From assembly GCF_014192395.1 (NCBI RefSeq), contig NZ_JACHXW010000006.1, forward strand, positions 1 to 64,000: a stretch of DNA of 64,000 nucleotides, written 5' to 3'. Shown in pieces: positions 25,400 to 35,392 of this stretch; positions within the stretch are counted from its first letter, which is position 1, and each line of letters begins with the position of its first letter. The position numbers and the translations under genes were made by a program. The notes under the pieces are model-generated. The model did not search any database, had not been told where the DNA came from, and was given only the letters and a program-made list of their open reading frames with translations. Source of the stretch: Paenibacillus endophyticus. Its GTDB lineage: Bacteria; Bacillota; Bacilli; Paenibacillales; Paenibacillaceae.

Positions 25400-26665
25400 A
25401 TGGCAATCGTGCAATTGAAATCAACGAATCCGAACTTTTCGTTCGTCATTCGAAAGAATCCGCATTCCGGCATGCTGCTTCGCGCCGTTCGCAAAGGAAT
25501 GGCATACGGCTGGTATACGGACGAAGCAACCTTCAACGTATATTTCAAGGACGCTGACAATGACGTATCTTACAAGCAGCATAAAGAGGATCAATTCGAA
25601 TACCTCAATGTGTCCAGATATAATACGCCGCTATTCGTACTTGGAGCGATCAATGAGTTTTTTGCGTCGCCGCTTAAGGCACAGCATACGAGCGATACAG
25701 AGCAGTATGAGCATATGTTCCATATCAATATGATTCATATTCAGATGCTTCGCTATATTGATTTTTTTGAGCGGCATTTGCCGGACTATTCGTTTGAAGC
25801 GGTGCACCTGGCAAGCAAAAGCTACTCGCTAACGGTTAAGACCAGCAGGCCGCTCTATGAGCTGATGCATGTCGTCAGCGTCCTTTGCTTGTTCCTATCG
25901 ATGTTCAGCGAGGAGTTTATCGATATTTCCGATGATATTCTCGTCAAATATGTGAAAAGCATTCAAATTATCGATGCGCCTTTTTATATTCGCAGCTTGT
26001 TTGCCCGTCATTTCTTGGCATCGCGGGATCGGTTCAAGAAGTACAAAGCCGAGCTTGAAAAAACGGACCGCTATGCGATACAGCTAGCTTTCGGCGGGAC
26101 AGCGCAGCAGCGGAGAAGCTATATCGGAAGCGTGCTCCCGTTCAATAAGTCGATTCTCGACGTCGGCTGCGGCGAAGGCTTCTATGCCATTCCGTTTGCG
26201 GCGAAGACGGAGGCCAGCTATTACGCCATCGACATTGAAGAGCCGCTGCTCGAGATCGTTCAGCGCAAAGCAAAGGCAAAGGAGCTGGACAACATTGTCA
26301 CGTTCCCGTCTTTCGACCGCTTTCTTGAGGCGTATAACGGCGAGCAGGTGGACGTGGTTCTAACCGAGGTCATTGAGCATATGAGCTTGGATGAAGCCGG
26401 AGCGCTCATTCGCCAAATTTGCGAGGGCGTTGACTTTGACCGTTTCGTACTGACGACTCCGAATGCTGAATTCAACGCTTATTACGAGCTAAGCGACTTC
26501 CGGCATGATGACCATAAATGGGAGCTTGGCCGTCCAGCGTTCCAAGCGTGGCTGATCGATGCGGTTAAAGGACAGAATGTGGATTGCCAATTTATCGCAA
26601 TCGGGGATGGTGTGAACGGCGTGCAAACGACGCAGGGTGCGATACTGGAAAGAAGGAGGGACTAG
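25400..26665 (+). CDS. hen1: 3'-terminal RNA ribose 2'-O-methyltransferase Hen1
   Basis: Bacterial Hen1 of 421 residues. The N-terminal half (~1-230) is the Hen1_N domain that activates Pnkp ligation. The C-terminal SAM methyltransferase has DVGCGEGFY (from D254) and the metal-binding set E323, E326, H327 (EVIEH) plus H369/H372 in FRHDDHKWE, which marks true Hen1 enzymes. It methylates the 2'-OH at the 3' end of cut RNA before ligation, so that the repaired site cannot be cut again by the same ribotoxin. GGGGAAGG precedes the ATG; pnkp starts 5 nt after its stop. Confidence 0.96.
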   Translation: MAIVQLKSTNPNFSFVIRKNPHSGMLLRAVRKGMAYGWYTDEATFNVYFKDADNDVSYKQHKEDQFEYLNVSRYNTPLFVLGAINEFFASPLKAQHTSDTEQYEHMFHINMIHIQMLRYIDFFERHLPDYSFEAVHLASKSYSLTVKTSRPLYELMHVVSVLCLFLSMFSEEFIDISDDILVKYVKSIQIIDAPFYIRSLFARHFLASRDRFKKYKAELEKTDRYAIQLAFGGTAQQRRSYIGSVLPFNKSILDVGCGEGFYAIPFAAKTEASYYAIDIEEPLLEIVQRKAKAKELDNIVTFPSFDRFLEAYNGEQVDVVLTEVIEHMSLDEAGALIRQICEGVDFDRFVLTTPNAEFNAYYELSDFRHDDHKWELGRPAFQAWLIDAVKGQNVDCQFIAIGDGVNGVQTTQGAILERRRD

Positions 26666-26670
26666 CTGAG

Positions 26671-29256
26671 ATGGAAATAAGAACGAGAATTCATACGATA
26701 TTTATGATGATTGGCTCAACGGAATGCGGTAAAACGACGTTCGCGAAAGAAGTACTGATACCGCAATTGCGGTTCCGCGATGAGCATAAAGGCGTGAACG
26801 CCAATGTGCAATATATTTCCTCGGACAGCTTGCGTCAGGAGCTGCTGGGCGCGGATTACGATAAATACGATCAAGTGATGCTTGAGGCGAGCGACCAAGC
26901 CTTTAAGCTGCTGTTCGAGAAGCTGCGCCTCGTGACGAGCTTTCCGATCAACGCGGAATTTGTTGTGGTCGATACGACGGGATTGGCGGAGGATTTCCGT
27001 GCCAGAGTAAGGGAAGTTGCAAAGGATAACAACTACAATCTGGAGGTTATTCTATTCGACTACCGGAAGCGGGATGATTATTATGCCTCGGACCGCTCGA
27101 AGAAGCTGATAACGAGCCATATCAACCGTCTGCGCAAGGAGGTGCTCGGTTCGCTGTCACGGGAGAAGTACGCCAAAATTCATAAGGTTCGCGCCAAGGA
27201 CTTCTTTCTTCCAGGCGAAGGCACTGCGAATGCGGAGTATAAGGTTGTAGTCGAGGATACAGATGACTATTTGTCCACGATTCTCCCGCTTGATCAAAAA
27301 ACGATTATCGTAGGCGATGTCCACGAATGCGTGGATGAGCTGAAGGCGCTGCTTATAAGCTACGGATTTCAATATGACGGGGACCATTTAATTGAAACGG
27401 GCAGAGCAGGCGGAACGAAAATACTGCTGGTCGGCGACTGGATTGACAAAGGGAACCAAACGAAGGAAATCATTGATTTCCTATATGTGAACAAAGAACG
27501 GTTTCTGTTCGTACTGGGCAACCATGAGAATTTTGTATATAAGTATATGCGTGGCGAAATAAAGGGAGTCGAGGAGGAGCTGCTGCATGCGTACTTCGAC
27601 TCTACCGAGGTGCTGAAGGCTGATGAACAGCTGCTCGCTCGCTTTAATGAGCTTGCAGCGCTGTCGCAGCCCTTTTATCGAATGATTGGCATAAACGGCC
27701 CGTCCTACTATGTTACGCATGCGCCATGCGAGAACAAATACATTGGGAAGCTGGATACGAACTCCGTCAGGCATCAGCGGAATTTCCGAATCGACCGTTC
27801 TGCGCCGCTTGAGGAGCAGCTTCATTTCCTGAAGCGTGACGCGGCGGCTAACCAGCCTTATCATGTATTTGGACATATCGCAGCCAAAAATACGTTCCGG
27901 TTAAAAAACAAAATCCACATCGATTCCGGAGCGGTGCACGGGAACCTGCTTACATCGGTTACGTTTGCTGGTAAGCCTTATTTCAAATCGCAGAAATCGG
28001 TCCATTCCAGTATGACGGAAGAGCTGCCGACGCTCTTTAAGGAAGACCGCAAAGTTTCTCTGCACGAGCTCGGCGAGGAGGAGGTTCGCAGGCTGACCTA
28101 TTGCTCCGGCAACAAAATCAACTTTATATCCGGAACCATGGCGCCGGCCGACAAGGATGAAGCCGCGCAGGAGCTCGAGTCGCTGCGCAAGGGCTTGGAT
28201 TATTTCAAGGAGCGGGGTGCCAAAGAAGTTGTTCTGCAGCCGAAATATATGGGATCACGCTGCAATATTTATCTGCATGAGGATATAGAGCAATGCTTTG
28301 CAGTGAGCCGAAATGGCTACAAAATAAGCAAGCTGGACTTGGCGGCGGTATATGGCAAGCTGCTTGAGCGATTCCGAAAGTATATGATGGAGAACGAGAT
28401 CACGCTGCTGCTGCTGGACGGTGAACTGCTGCCTTGGCAAGCGCTCGGCGAAGGGCTCATCATGAAGCAATTCAAACCGATTGAGAAAGCGCTTGAGACC
28501 GAGCTTTCCTTCTTAAAGGAGAATGGGTTTGAGGAAGCGTTCACAAAGCTGGCTTCCGACTACAAAGAAAGCGGCTTCGAGAAGGATCAGCACCATCTCT
28601 CCAAAGCGGCGCTGAATGAGAAGTACGGGCTGCACGTCTATCAGAATTACAAGCATGTTCATGAGATTATGGAGAAGCATGTTCCGCTTGACGAGCATCT
28701 TAGCGCCCATGAGACTTACAAGATACAGCTGGAGCTGTATGCGGAGATAGGCGAGCTTGAATACAAACCGTTTGCATTGCTCAAAATCGTCCATGCAGAC
28801 GGCAGCGAGTCGCTGCCGGACTGGCCTGTCTCAGAGATGTACCGTTTTCTTTCGGATGATCCATACATTTCGATTACGCTGGATGATCCAGGCAGCTACG
28901 AGCGGGCCGACCAATATTTCCGCACGCTGACGGTTGAGAATCATATGGAAGGCGTCGTCATTAAGCCGGAGCTCCCAATCCCTTATACGGTCCCTTATAT
29001 GAAGGTACGCAATAAGGACTATATGTCGATCATCTATGGCTACGATTATCGCTTCCCTCATAAATACAGCAAGCTGATTAAACAGAAAAACATTGCGATG
29101 AAGCTTCGCACTTCTTTGAATGAATACCGGCTCGGGCAGCGCATGCTGGCTGTTTCCTTCTCAGACATCGCACCAGACAATGAGCCGTACCGGGCTGCAG
29201 TCGCCAATCTCTTGTTCGAGGTAGCGAAAGAAAAGGAAATCGATCCGCGTCTATAA
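26671..29256 (+). CDS. pnkp: Polynucleotide kinase-phosphatase-ligase Pnkp
   Basis: RNA-repair enzyme of 861 residues with three domains in the standard order: 5'-kinase (~1-170, P-loop GSTECGKT with K21), metallophosphoesterase for 2',3'-cyclic or 3'-phosphate removal (~205-455: GDVHE with D216/H218, GDWIDKG, GNHE), and adenylyltransferase (~480-861: K525 in PKYMGS, GVVIKPE, MKVRN). All key residues are present. The domain alone adenylates but needs Hen1 to seal, and hen1 is directly upstream. AAGGAGG at 26653-26659 supports the ATG at 26671. A terminator follows. Confidence 0.97.
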   Translation: MEIRTRIHTIFMMIGSTECGKTTFAKEVLIPQLRFRDEHKGVNANVQYISSDSLRQELLGADYDKYDQVMLEASDQAFKLLFEKLRLVTSFPINAEFVVVDTTGLAEDFRARVREVAKDNNYNLEVILFDYRKRDDYYASDRSKKLITSHINRLRKEVLGSLSREKYAKIHKVRAKDFFLPGEGTANAEYKVVVEDTDDYLSTILPLDQKTIIVGDVHECVDELKALLISYGFQYDGDHLIETGRAGGTKILLVGDWIDKGNQTKEIIDFLYVNKERFLFVLGNHENFVYKYMRGEIKGVEEELLHAYFDSTEVLKADEQLLARFNELAALSQPFYRMIGINGPSYYVTHAPCENKYIGKLDTNSVRHQRNFRIDRSAPLEEQLHFLKRDAAANQPYHVFGHIAAKNTFRLKNKIHIDSGAVHGNLLTSVTFAGKPYFKSQKSVHSSMTEELPTLFKEDRKVSLHELGEEEVRRLTYCSGNKINFISGTMAPADKDEAAQELESLRKGLDYFKERGAKEVVLQPKYMGSRCNIYLHEDIEQCFAVSRNGYKISKLDLAAVYGKLLERFRKYMMENEITLLLLDGELLPWQALGEGLIMKQFKPIEKALETELSFLKENGFEEAFTKLASDYKESGFEKDQHHLSKAALNEKYGLHVYQNYKHVHEIMEKHVPLDEHLSAHETYKIQLELYAEIGELEYKPFALLKIVHADGSESLPDWPVSEMYRFLSDDPYISITLDDPGSYERADQYFRTLTVENHMEGVVIKPELPIPYTVPYMKVRNKDYMSIIYGYDYRFPHKYSKLIKQKNIAMKLRTSLNEYRLGQRMLAVSFSDIAPDNEPYRAAVANLLFEVAKEKEIDPRL

Positions 29257-29262
29257 AGCGAG

Positions 29263-29289
29263 AACCTCCCTATCAAGGGAGGTTTTTTT
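29263..29289 (+). terminator. Terminator of the nucleotidyltransferase-hen1-pnkp operon
   Basis: AACCTCCCT / AGGGAGGTT with a four-base loop and seven T, seven bases after the pnkp stop codon. Confidence 0.93.
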
Positions 29290-29296
29290 AAAATAT

Positions 29297-29381
29297 AGGA
29301 AAGTAATCCTTAAGCTGTACATTCTCTATATTTCTCGGAATGAAACGCGCCGTGCCTCCAAAGGACGGCTATAGCCGTTTC
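29297..29381 (+). repeat. Conserved structured element, copy B
   Basis: Second copy, very similar to copy C: AGGAAA, ATCCTTA, CATTCTCTATAT, CTCGGAATGAAACGCGCCG and GGACGGCTATAGCCGTTTC are shared or nearly so. GAAACG can pair with the terminal CGTTTC, with GCCG/CGGC inside, or ACGGC-TATA-GCCGT can form a local hairpin. It starts 8 bases after the pnkp terminator and lies upstream of the riboswitch-controlled GGDEF gene. Confidence 0.75.
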
Positions 29382-29469
29382 AACTTATGGAATCATAAAT
29401 ATTTATGCCTATTTGATATGGTATATATCAGAATTGTATGAAATAATCATATAAGTAGAAAGTCCTAGA

Positions 29470-29550
29470 TAATAGCAAAGTTGCTGAAAGGCAATGACGC
29501 AAAGCCAACAGACCTAAAGGAAATGTCCAAAGGTGGCTGGGTTGCCAAAG
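29470..29550 (+). promoter_or_regulatory. c-di-GMP-I (GEMM) riboswitch
   Basis: Carries the hallmark blocks of the GEMM-I aptamer: AGCAAAGTTGC, a GAAA tetraloop, GACGCAAAGCC, a second arm with an AAGGAAATG loop region, and a closing GGCTGGGTTGCC. It lies 80 nt upstream of a GGDEF-EAL-PilZ gene, a classic target. No clear terminator lies between aptamer and ATG, so control may be translational. Confidence 0.85.
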
Positions 29551-29631
29551 GGAATAGCGATTATATGAATAAATCCTCTTCCTGCACATCAGGTTACCGC
29601 AAACGTTATACATAGGAAGGGATATTTAGCT

Positions 29632-32535
29632 ATGGAATTTACTATCAAACGATTTAATAGCAGCAGCAGCTTTGATGCCGTTCAAAAAGCAGCGAATCTA
29701 GGATACTGGGAGTACGACCATGCCAGCAAACTGGCATCATGGTCGAGCTATATGTTTGACATATACGGGTTGGATAGCGAAATTTCAATGACGCAGGAAG
29801 ACCTTTTTAAGCGGGTGTATCCGGAGGACCGTGAGCGCGCTGAACGAACCCTTTATGAAGCGTTTGATGCAAAGACAGAGAGCGTTCAAGAGTACCGCAT
29901 CATTCGCCCAAGCGGCGAGGTGCGATATATTATTGAGACGCTTTCATTTATATGGGATAAAGACCATGACCTTAAATTAACAGTAGGAACCATTCAGGAT
30001 GTAACTGATAATAAGAAGTTGCAGCATGAGCTGAACGTGGAGAAGCAGTATTATAAGTCTATATTCGATAACAATCCGGATGCGATATTTTCATTTGATT
30101 TAAAGGGACAGTTCCTGTCCTGCAACGGAGCCCTGGAGCTCATGTTCAACTGCTCGAGAGCAGAGGTTCTGCAGGGGGGATTCCATCGTTTCGTGGAAGA
30201 GAGCAGTCTGGAGAAGACGATCTGGCATTTCGAGGAAACGATGAGAACGCTTACTCCCCAAAACTACGATACAACCGGTATAACCGAAAAAGGTGAATTA
30301 ATCGAGGTAAATGTGACGAATATCCCGATAATCGTCGACGGAGAGCTGATCGGCATTTATGGGATAGCTAAGGATATTACGCAAAAAAAAGTAATTGAAA
30401 GATCGTTGTCAGACGCAGAGCTTAAGTATCAGAGTATACTGGAGCAGTCCATTGTAGGCATCTTCGTTGCGCATGAGGATAGCTTTGCATATGCGAACGA
30501 ACAGCTGAACCAGATGCTGGGATACGACACTTTAGTCGGCCTTGAAGTGGAAAAGGTGATCCATCCGGATGAGCGTGAATCTGTGATCAGCAGAGTCATG
30601 CAGCTTGCTGAAGGACAATCCATTGCAAACTTTCGGCACCGGGCGCTAAAGAAGGACGGAGCCGTTATAGACTGCGAGGTGCATTATAACCGCGTGTCCC
30701 ACTCGGAGGAGAAAGCGGTCGTCGGCATCGTCCTGGACGTCACGGATCGGAACAAGGCGGAAGAGCTGAACCATTTCTTAGCTTATCATGACTATTTGAC
30801 AGAGCTGCCGAATCGCCGGAAATTCGAGGAGCAGCTGGACAAGCAGCTCCGGGTAAGCGAATATTTCAAGCAAAAGCTGGCGATCATGCTCATCGATCTG
30901 GATCGCTTTAAATATGTGAACGATACGCTGGGGCATTCGATTGGCGATTCATTGCTTAAGCAAATCGCAATGAGGCTAAGCCGAATAAGCGGAGGAGAGC
31001 ATGAAGCTTTCCGGCTCGGCGGTGATGAGTTCGCGTTAATTATTTCAAATGTAAAGCAGCAGGTTGATTTATCGAATAAAGCTGACCAAGTAATTCAACT
31101 CATCAAGGAGCCTTTTTTCGTTGAGAACTATGAGCTCAACGTTACCGCAAGCATTGGCATCAGCCAATCGCCATTTGACGGCTCCTCCGTGGAAGACTTA
31201 ATGAAAAACGCGGACGCTGCGCTTTATTTTGCCAAATCCCGCGGGAGGGATCAGTCGCAGTTTTACTCCTCCTCTTTGAATGTCCAATCCTTCAAGCTAT
31301 TCTCGCTTAGCAATGATTTGCGCAAAGCGCTGGACAAGGGGGAGCTGTTCCTGGATTACATGCCCCGCGTTCATGCGCAATCGATGCAGATCGTCGGGGT
31401 TGAGGCGTTGCTGCGATGGAACCACCCGGATTGGGGCTTAGTGTCGCCGGCTGAATTTATTCCCATTGCCGAGGAGACAGGGTTAATCGTACCGATTGGG
31501 GAGTGGGTGCTGCGCGAGGCGTGCATGCAGAATAAACGTTGGCAGCGGATGGGCCTTCCGCCGATAACGGTGTCAGTTAACTTCTCCGTGCAACAGCTGC
31601 TGAGGCACAATATCTTGCAAACAATCGACCAGATTGTCAAGGAATCCGGCCTGTCGCCGGATAGGCTGGAGATTGAAATTACGGAGAGCTCATTTATTAG
31701 CAATGAGAAGGTCGTGACGGATCTGCTGCTTGAGCTGAGGAAAAGAAACATAAAGGTGTCGCTTGACGATTTCGGAACAGGCTACTCGTCTCTTTATTTG
31801 TTGAAGCGCTTGGCGCTCCATACGATCAAAATCGACAGGTCGTTCGTTGAAGAAATGCTGACCGGATCACATAATAAAAGCATTATCGAATGCATCATTC
31901 GGCTCGCAGGGGAGCTGAACATGCAGGTGGTAGCGGAAGGCGTAGAAAACAAAGCGCAGTTCGAGTGCTTGCGGCAGATGCGCTGCGATGAGATTCAAGG
32001 CTTTTACTTTAGTCGCCCCGTAGAGCCGGATAGCATCGTGCAGCTGTTAAAAAACAGGACGCTGCTGCAGCCAGCCGCGGTACAGGAAAAAAAACAGCCG
32101 GAGGTTAATCGCAGAAAGTATTTCCGGATTGAACTAAACCACTGCCTATTGGCAGAAATGACGATTACGATGTTCAAGGGAAGAAACGTGAGGCTTGGAA
32201 GCACGGAGGTGCTTGTCAGCAATATCGGACCGGGCGGCCTCAAGTTTATGGTAGGGGTCAAGCTTCCCGTCAATAGCGACATACTCTTGATGTTCAAGAG
32301 CCAGATTGGCAATCAGGACTACGTATTGTACGGTTATATTGTGTGGTACAACGAGCCGGAGAGCGACATTTATGAATATGGCGTACAGTTCCAGATGAAA
32401 GAAAAGGAGTCGAGCGAGCTCGTTCAAGCCCTTCATCATTTGGCGATCAAGCAGCGCGACGGCATCATGCCCCAGACGCAAATCTATGTCGGCGATCCGA
32501 TTGCACGAATCAAGGAATTAAAAAAACTGCAGTAA
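29632..32535 (+). CDS. PAS-GGDEF-EAL-PilZ c-di-GMP protein
   Basis: Cytoplasmic signalling protein of 967 residues with no membrane segment. Three PAS domains (~10-130, 140-260, 265-380) are followed by GGDEF (~385-550, intact GGDEF at 463-467), EAL (~555-815, E591-A592-L593 and DDFGTGYSS intact) and a C-terminal PilZ domain (~830-960, RRKYFR and NIGPGG). It can in principle make, break and bind c-di-GMP. The riboswitch in its leader suggests feedback by the same molecule. GGAAGG lies before the ATG. Target processes are probably motility, biofilm or exopolysaccharide. Confidence 0.95.
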   Translation: MEFTIKRFNSSSSFDAVQKAANLGYWEYDHASKLASWSSYMFDIYGLDSEISMTQEDLFKRVYPEDRERAERTLYEAFDAKTESVQEYRIIRPSGEVRYIIETLSFIWDKDHDLKLTVGTIQDVTDNKKLQHELNVEKQYYKSIFDNNPDAIFSFDLKGQFLSCNGALELMFNCSRAEVLQGGFHRFVEESSLEKTIWHFEETMRTLTPQNYDTTGITEKGELIEVNVTNIPIIVDGELIGIYGIAKDITQKKVIERSLSDAELKYQSILEQSIVGIFVAHEDSFAYANEQLNQMLGYDTLVGLEVEKVIHPDERESVISRVMQLAEGQSIANFRHRALKKDGAVIDCEVHYNRVSHSEEKAVVGIVLDVTDRNKAEELNHFLAYHDYLTELPNRRKFEEQLDKQLRVSEYFKQKLAIMLIDLDRFKYVNDTLGHSIGDSLLKQIAMRLSRISGGEHEAFRLGGDEFALIISNVKQQVDLSNKADQVIQLIKEPFFVENYELNVTASIGISQSPFDGSSVEDLMKNADAALYFAKSRGRDQSQFYSSSLNVQSFKLFSLSNDLRKALDKGELFLDYMPRVHAQSMQIVGVEALLRWNHPDWGLVSPAEFIPIAEETGLIVPIGEWVLREACMQNKRWQRMGLPPITVSVNFSVQQLLRHNILQTIDQIVKESGLSPDRLEIEITESSFISNEKVVTDLLLELRKRNIKVSLDDFGTGYSSLYLLKRLALHTIKIDRSFVEEMLTGSHNKSIIECIIRLAGELNMQVVAEGVENKAQFECLRQMRCDEIQGFYFSRPVEPDSIVQLLKNRTLLQPAAVQEKKQPEVNRRKYFRIELNHCLLAEMTITMFKGRNVRLGSTEVLVSNIGPGGLKFMVGVKLPVNSDILLMFKSQIGNQDYVLYGYIVWYNEPESDIYEYGVQFQMKEKESSELVQALHHLAIKQRDGIMPQTQIYVGDPIARIKELKKLQ

Positions 32536-32544
32536 GAACAGTAG

Positions 32545-32592
32545 AAAAGCATTTCGCGCCAGGCATTAGCCGGCTGTGAAATGCTTTTTTTA
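32545..32592 (+). terminator. Terminator after the GGDEF-EAL gene
   Basis: AAAAGCATTTC / GAAATGCTTTTTTT stem flanking an inner GCC..GGC helix, with a T-run. Confidence 0.88.
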
Positions 32593-32668
32593 TTGCAAAA
32601 AACCGTTTGGCCGCATCGGTCTTTGGGTAAAAGGAAATAGTAGTTATTGAAAAGGGGGGAATGTTCGC

Positions 32669-33478
32669 TTGAAACTAACGCCGGAGCAGCGAATACAACT
32701 GCATGGCTTCAATAACTTAACGAAGTCACTCAGCTTTAATATGTATGATGTCTGTTATACAAGAACGAAGGAAGAACGCAAGGCTTATATCGCCTATATT
32801 GACGAACAATACAACTCGGATCGCCTGACCAAAATATTGAATACGGTGTCCGATATTATTGGAGCGCATGTCCTTAACATTGCCAAGCAAGACTATGAGC
32901 CGCAGGGCGCGAGCGTGACCTTGCTGGTCTCCGAGGGGCCTGTCATCGGCGGGCCGAATGAGTCGTTCGAGGAATCGCCTGGGCCGCTGCCTGATTCAGT
33001 TGTCATGCATTTGGATAAAAGCCATATAACGGTCCATACGTACCCGGAGTATCATCCAAACGAAGGTATAAGCACCTTCCGGGCTGATATTGATGTATCG
33101 ACCTGCGGAGAGATTTCACCGCTTAAAGCGCTGAACTATTTGATCCATTCCTTCGACACGGACATTATGACGCTTGACTACCGGGTGCGCGGCTTCACGC
33201 GCGACATTAATGGGCATAAGCTGTTTATAGACCATGATATCAATTCGATTCAGAACTACATACCGAAGGAAGAATGCCTTTTGTATGACATGATTGACGT
33301 TAATATTTATCAAGAAAATGTTTTTCATACGAAATGCAAGCTGAAGCAGTTCGATCTGAACAATTATTTGTTCGGTTATACGAAGGACTCCTTGACCAAG
33401 AAGGAGCAAGAGGAAATTACGCAAAGACTGAAAACCGAAATGGACGAAATCTTTTACGGAAAAAATATAAGGAGCTGA
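32669..33478 (+). CDS. speD: S-adenosylmethionine decarboxylase proenzyme
   Basis: Pyruvoyl-dependent enzyme of 269 residues, the long SpeD type also found in E. coli. It supplies the aminopropyl donor for spermidine. The self-cleavage site is in [14 protein letters not shown] with S118 becoming the pyruvoyl group. The start is TTG at 32669, preceded by a strong AAAGGGGGGA; an ATG 8 nt earlier is out of frame and closes at once. No speE lies nearby. The SDR gene follows 6 nt after its stop, so the two may be co-transcribed. Confidence 0.94.
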   Translation: MKLTPEQRIQLHGFNNLTKSLSFNMYDVCYTRTKEERKAYIAYIDEQYNSDRLTKILNTVSDIIGAHVLNIAKQDYEPQGASVTLLVSEGPVIGGPNESFEESPGPLPDSVVMHLDKSHITVHTYPEYHPNEGISTFRADIDVSTCGEISPLKALNYLIHSFDTDIMTLDYRVRGFTRDINGHKLFIDHDINSIQNYIPKEECLLYDMIDVNIYQENVFHTKCKLKQFDLNNYLFGYTKDSLTKKEQEEITQRLKTEMDEIFYGKNIRS

Positions 33479-33484
33479 TCAGTT

Positions 33485-34354
33485 ATGCCTAATCCTGCAT
33501 CGAAGAGCCAAGTGAATCCGCCCCAGCACCAAAACCGCCAACCCGGTATCGAATCCGAAATGAATCCGCTTCCCGTGTATGAATCCGAATCCTATAAAGC
33601 GGCAGGCAAGCTTAAAGGGAAAACGGCAATCATTACAGGAGGAGACAGCGGTATCGGCCGTGCTGTAGCGGTCGCGTACGCGAAAGAGGGAGCCGACGTT
33701 GCCATCGTGTATTTGAATGAGCATGGTGATGCCGAGAAAACGAAGGAAGTCGTCGAGAAGGCTGGCGTGAAATGCCTGCTGATCGCCGGCGACGTTGGAG
33801 ATGAAGCGTTCTGCAAGAGCGTGATTGAGCAGACCATCAGCGAGTTCGGCAAGCTGGATATTCTCGTCAACAATGCAGCGGAGCAGCATGTGCAGCAGAA
33901 GCTGGAGGACATTACCTCCGAGCAGCTGGTGGCCACCTTCCGTACGAACGTATTCAGCATGTTCTACTTAACAATCGTGGCGCTTCCGCATCTGAAGGCT
34001 TCGAGCTCGATCATCAACACGGCCTCGATCACCGCGTATCGCGGCAATCCAACGCTGATCGACTATTCGGCAACGAAGGGAGCCATCGTTTCCTTTACGC
34101 GTGCGCTGTCCGTCAACGTAGCCGGGCAAGGCATCCGGGTTAACGGAGTCGCTCCCGGCCCGATCTGGACGCCGCTTATTCCCGCGACGTTCGATGATCA
34201 GGCCGTGGCGGAATTCGGCTCCGATACGCCGATGAAAAGGCCGGGACAGCCGCATGAGCTAGCGGCTGCCTATGTCTACTTGGCTTGTGATGATTCAAGC
34301 TATATGACCGGACAATTCCTGCATATTAATGGCGGAGAGGTCGTTAACGGTTAG
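33485..34354 (+). CDS. SDR oxidoreductase, YhdF/YhxC-like
   Basis: Short-chain dehydrogenase of 289 residues with a ~40-residue N-terminal extension (Pro/Gln-rich), as in the stress-induced YhdF/YhxC/YdaD group. NAD(P) motif GGDSGIGRA, NNAA, catalytic S and YSATK, and C-terminal MTGQFLHINGG. The substrate is unknown. AGGAG precedes the ATG. It is probably co-transcribed with speD and converges with the next SDR gene, with only 7 nt between their stops. Confidence 0.92.
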   Translation: MPNPASKSQVNPPQHQNRQPGIESEMNPLPVYESESYKAAGKLKGKTAIITGGDSGIGRAVAVAYAKEGADVAIVYLNEHGDAEKTKEVVEKAGVKCLLIAGDVGDEAFCKSVIEQTISEFGKLDILVNNAAEQHVQQKLEDITSEQLVATFRTNVFSMFYLTIVALPHLKASSSIINTASITAYRGNPTLIDYSATKGAIVSFTRALSVNVAGQGIRVNGVAPGPIWTPLIPATFDDQAVAEFGSDTPMKRPGQPHELAAAYVYLACDDSSYMTGQFLHINGGEVVNG

Positions 34355-34361
34355 CGCAAGT

Positions 34362-35246
34362 TTACAGGAAGCCATGCTGCTTTGCATAATTTCCCCAGTG
34401 CGGCTGTCTGCCGTCGACATCGATGATGCCGAATTCGTCGGACAGCTGCCAGCTTGAGAAAACTTGTCCGGACCTCTCTATGAGGTCTTTTTGCGCTGCA
34501 AGCGCGGCGACGCCGCGTCCGACGAAAAAAGGCGTTTCGGATTGGCTGAAGTGCTCGGCGTCCGGCTTGCCGCCGGTCACGGCATCCATCCAATTGGCTT
34601 CTTCAACCTCAAAGTGCTCCAGCATCTCTTCAGAACGGAGGAAGCCTGGCGTTACAGCTACCGCAGCGACACCATGAGGCTTCAGGTCGGCCGCCATCGC
34701 TGTCGCCAAATGGATAGGCGAAATTTTGGCCAAGCTGTAGAATAAGCTGCCGCGGTAACGGTAGTCAATTCCATCCGTTATTTCTATGATTAAGCCGCTC
34801 TTTCTTTTCACCAGCAGAGGTGCTCCGTAATGGCTCGTAATGAGATGGGTCTTCACTGCACGCTCCTGCATGAGCAGACCTTTACTCAGCGAATGTTCCC
34901 AGAACGGCGTATTCCATTCTGTTAATTTCTCGCCGCCCCAAATATTGTTGATTAGAATGTCGAGCCGTCCATTCTGCTCTTGATCTATCCGCTCGAATAG
35001 AGCCTTTACTTCCGCTTCAACAGAATGATCGACTTGAACGTGTATGCCAATCCCGCCCTTTGCCGTTACAAGCTCGGCGGTTTCCTCGATCGTCTCTGCC
35101 CGGTTCAAGTCCGATGCCTGTCCTCGAATGCTCCTGCCTGTGCAATACACGGTGGCTCCCGCTTCGCCCAGACCTGCTGCAATGCCCCGGCCTGCTCCGC
35201 GCGTCGCACCGGCAACAATCGCTACTTTCCCTTGCAATGGTTTCAT
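34362..35246 (-). CDS. SDR oxidoreductase
   Basis: SDR-family protein of 294 residues. Cofactor motif GATRGAGRGIA, with Ala in place of the usual middle Ile, NNIWGG in place of the common NNAG, and YSLAK as the catalytic pair. TAGGAG precedes the ATG. It is transcribed away from a WYL-domain regulator 146 bp off and is probably controlled by it. The reaction is unknown. Confidence 0.9.
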   Translation of the reverse strand: MKPLQGKVAIVAGATRGAGRGIAAGLGEAGATVYCTGRSIRGQASDLNRAETIEETAELVTAKGGIGIHVQVDHSVEAEVKALFERIDQEQNGRLDILINNIWGGEKLTEWNTPFWEHSLSKGLLMQERAVKTHLITSHYGAPLLVKRKSGLIIEITDGIDYRYRGSLFYSLAKISPIHLATAMAADLKPHGVAAVAVTPGFLRSEEMLEHFEVEEANWMDAVTGGKPDAEHFSQSETPFFVGRGVAALAAQKDLIERSGQVFSSWQLSDEFGIIDVDGRQPHWGNYAKQHGFL

Positions 35247-35392
35247 GTTAATCGCTCCTATCCCTTTTCATTTGTTTACTCTTCGCTAGTTTAGCAAACG
35301 ATATACGACAGCTACTGTCATATATTCATGCTACAATAAAAAATAATAGAATGAGCCATGCTGCACGGGCTGGTTTAAAAGGGGGAAGCGCT

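Noticed and set aside
26584..26670. Pnkp start overlapping hen1
   Set aside because: The upstream ATG has no ribosome site, while AAGGAGG precedes the ATG at 26671, where the kinase domain begins.
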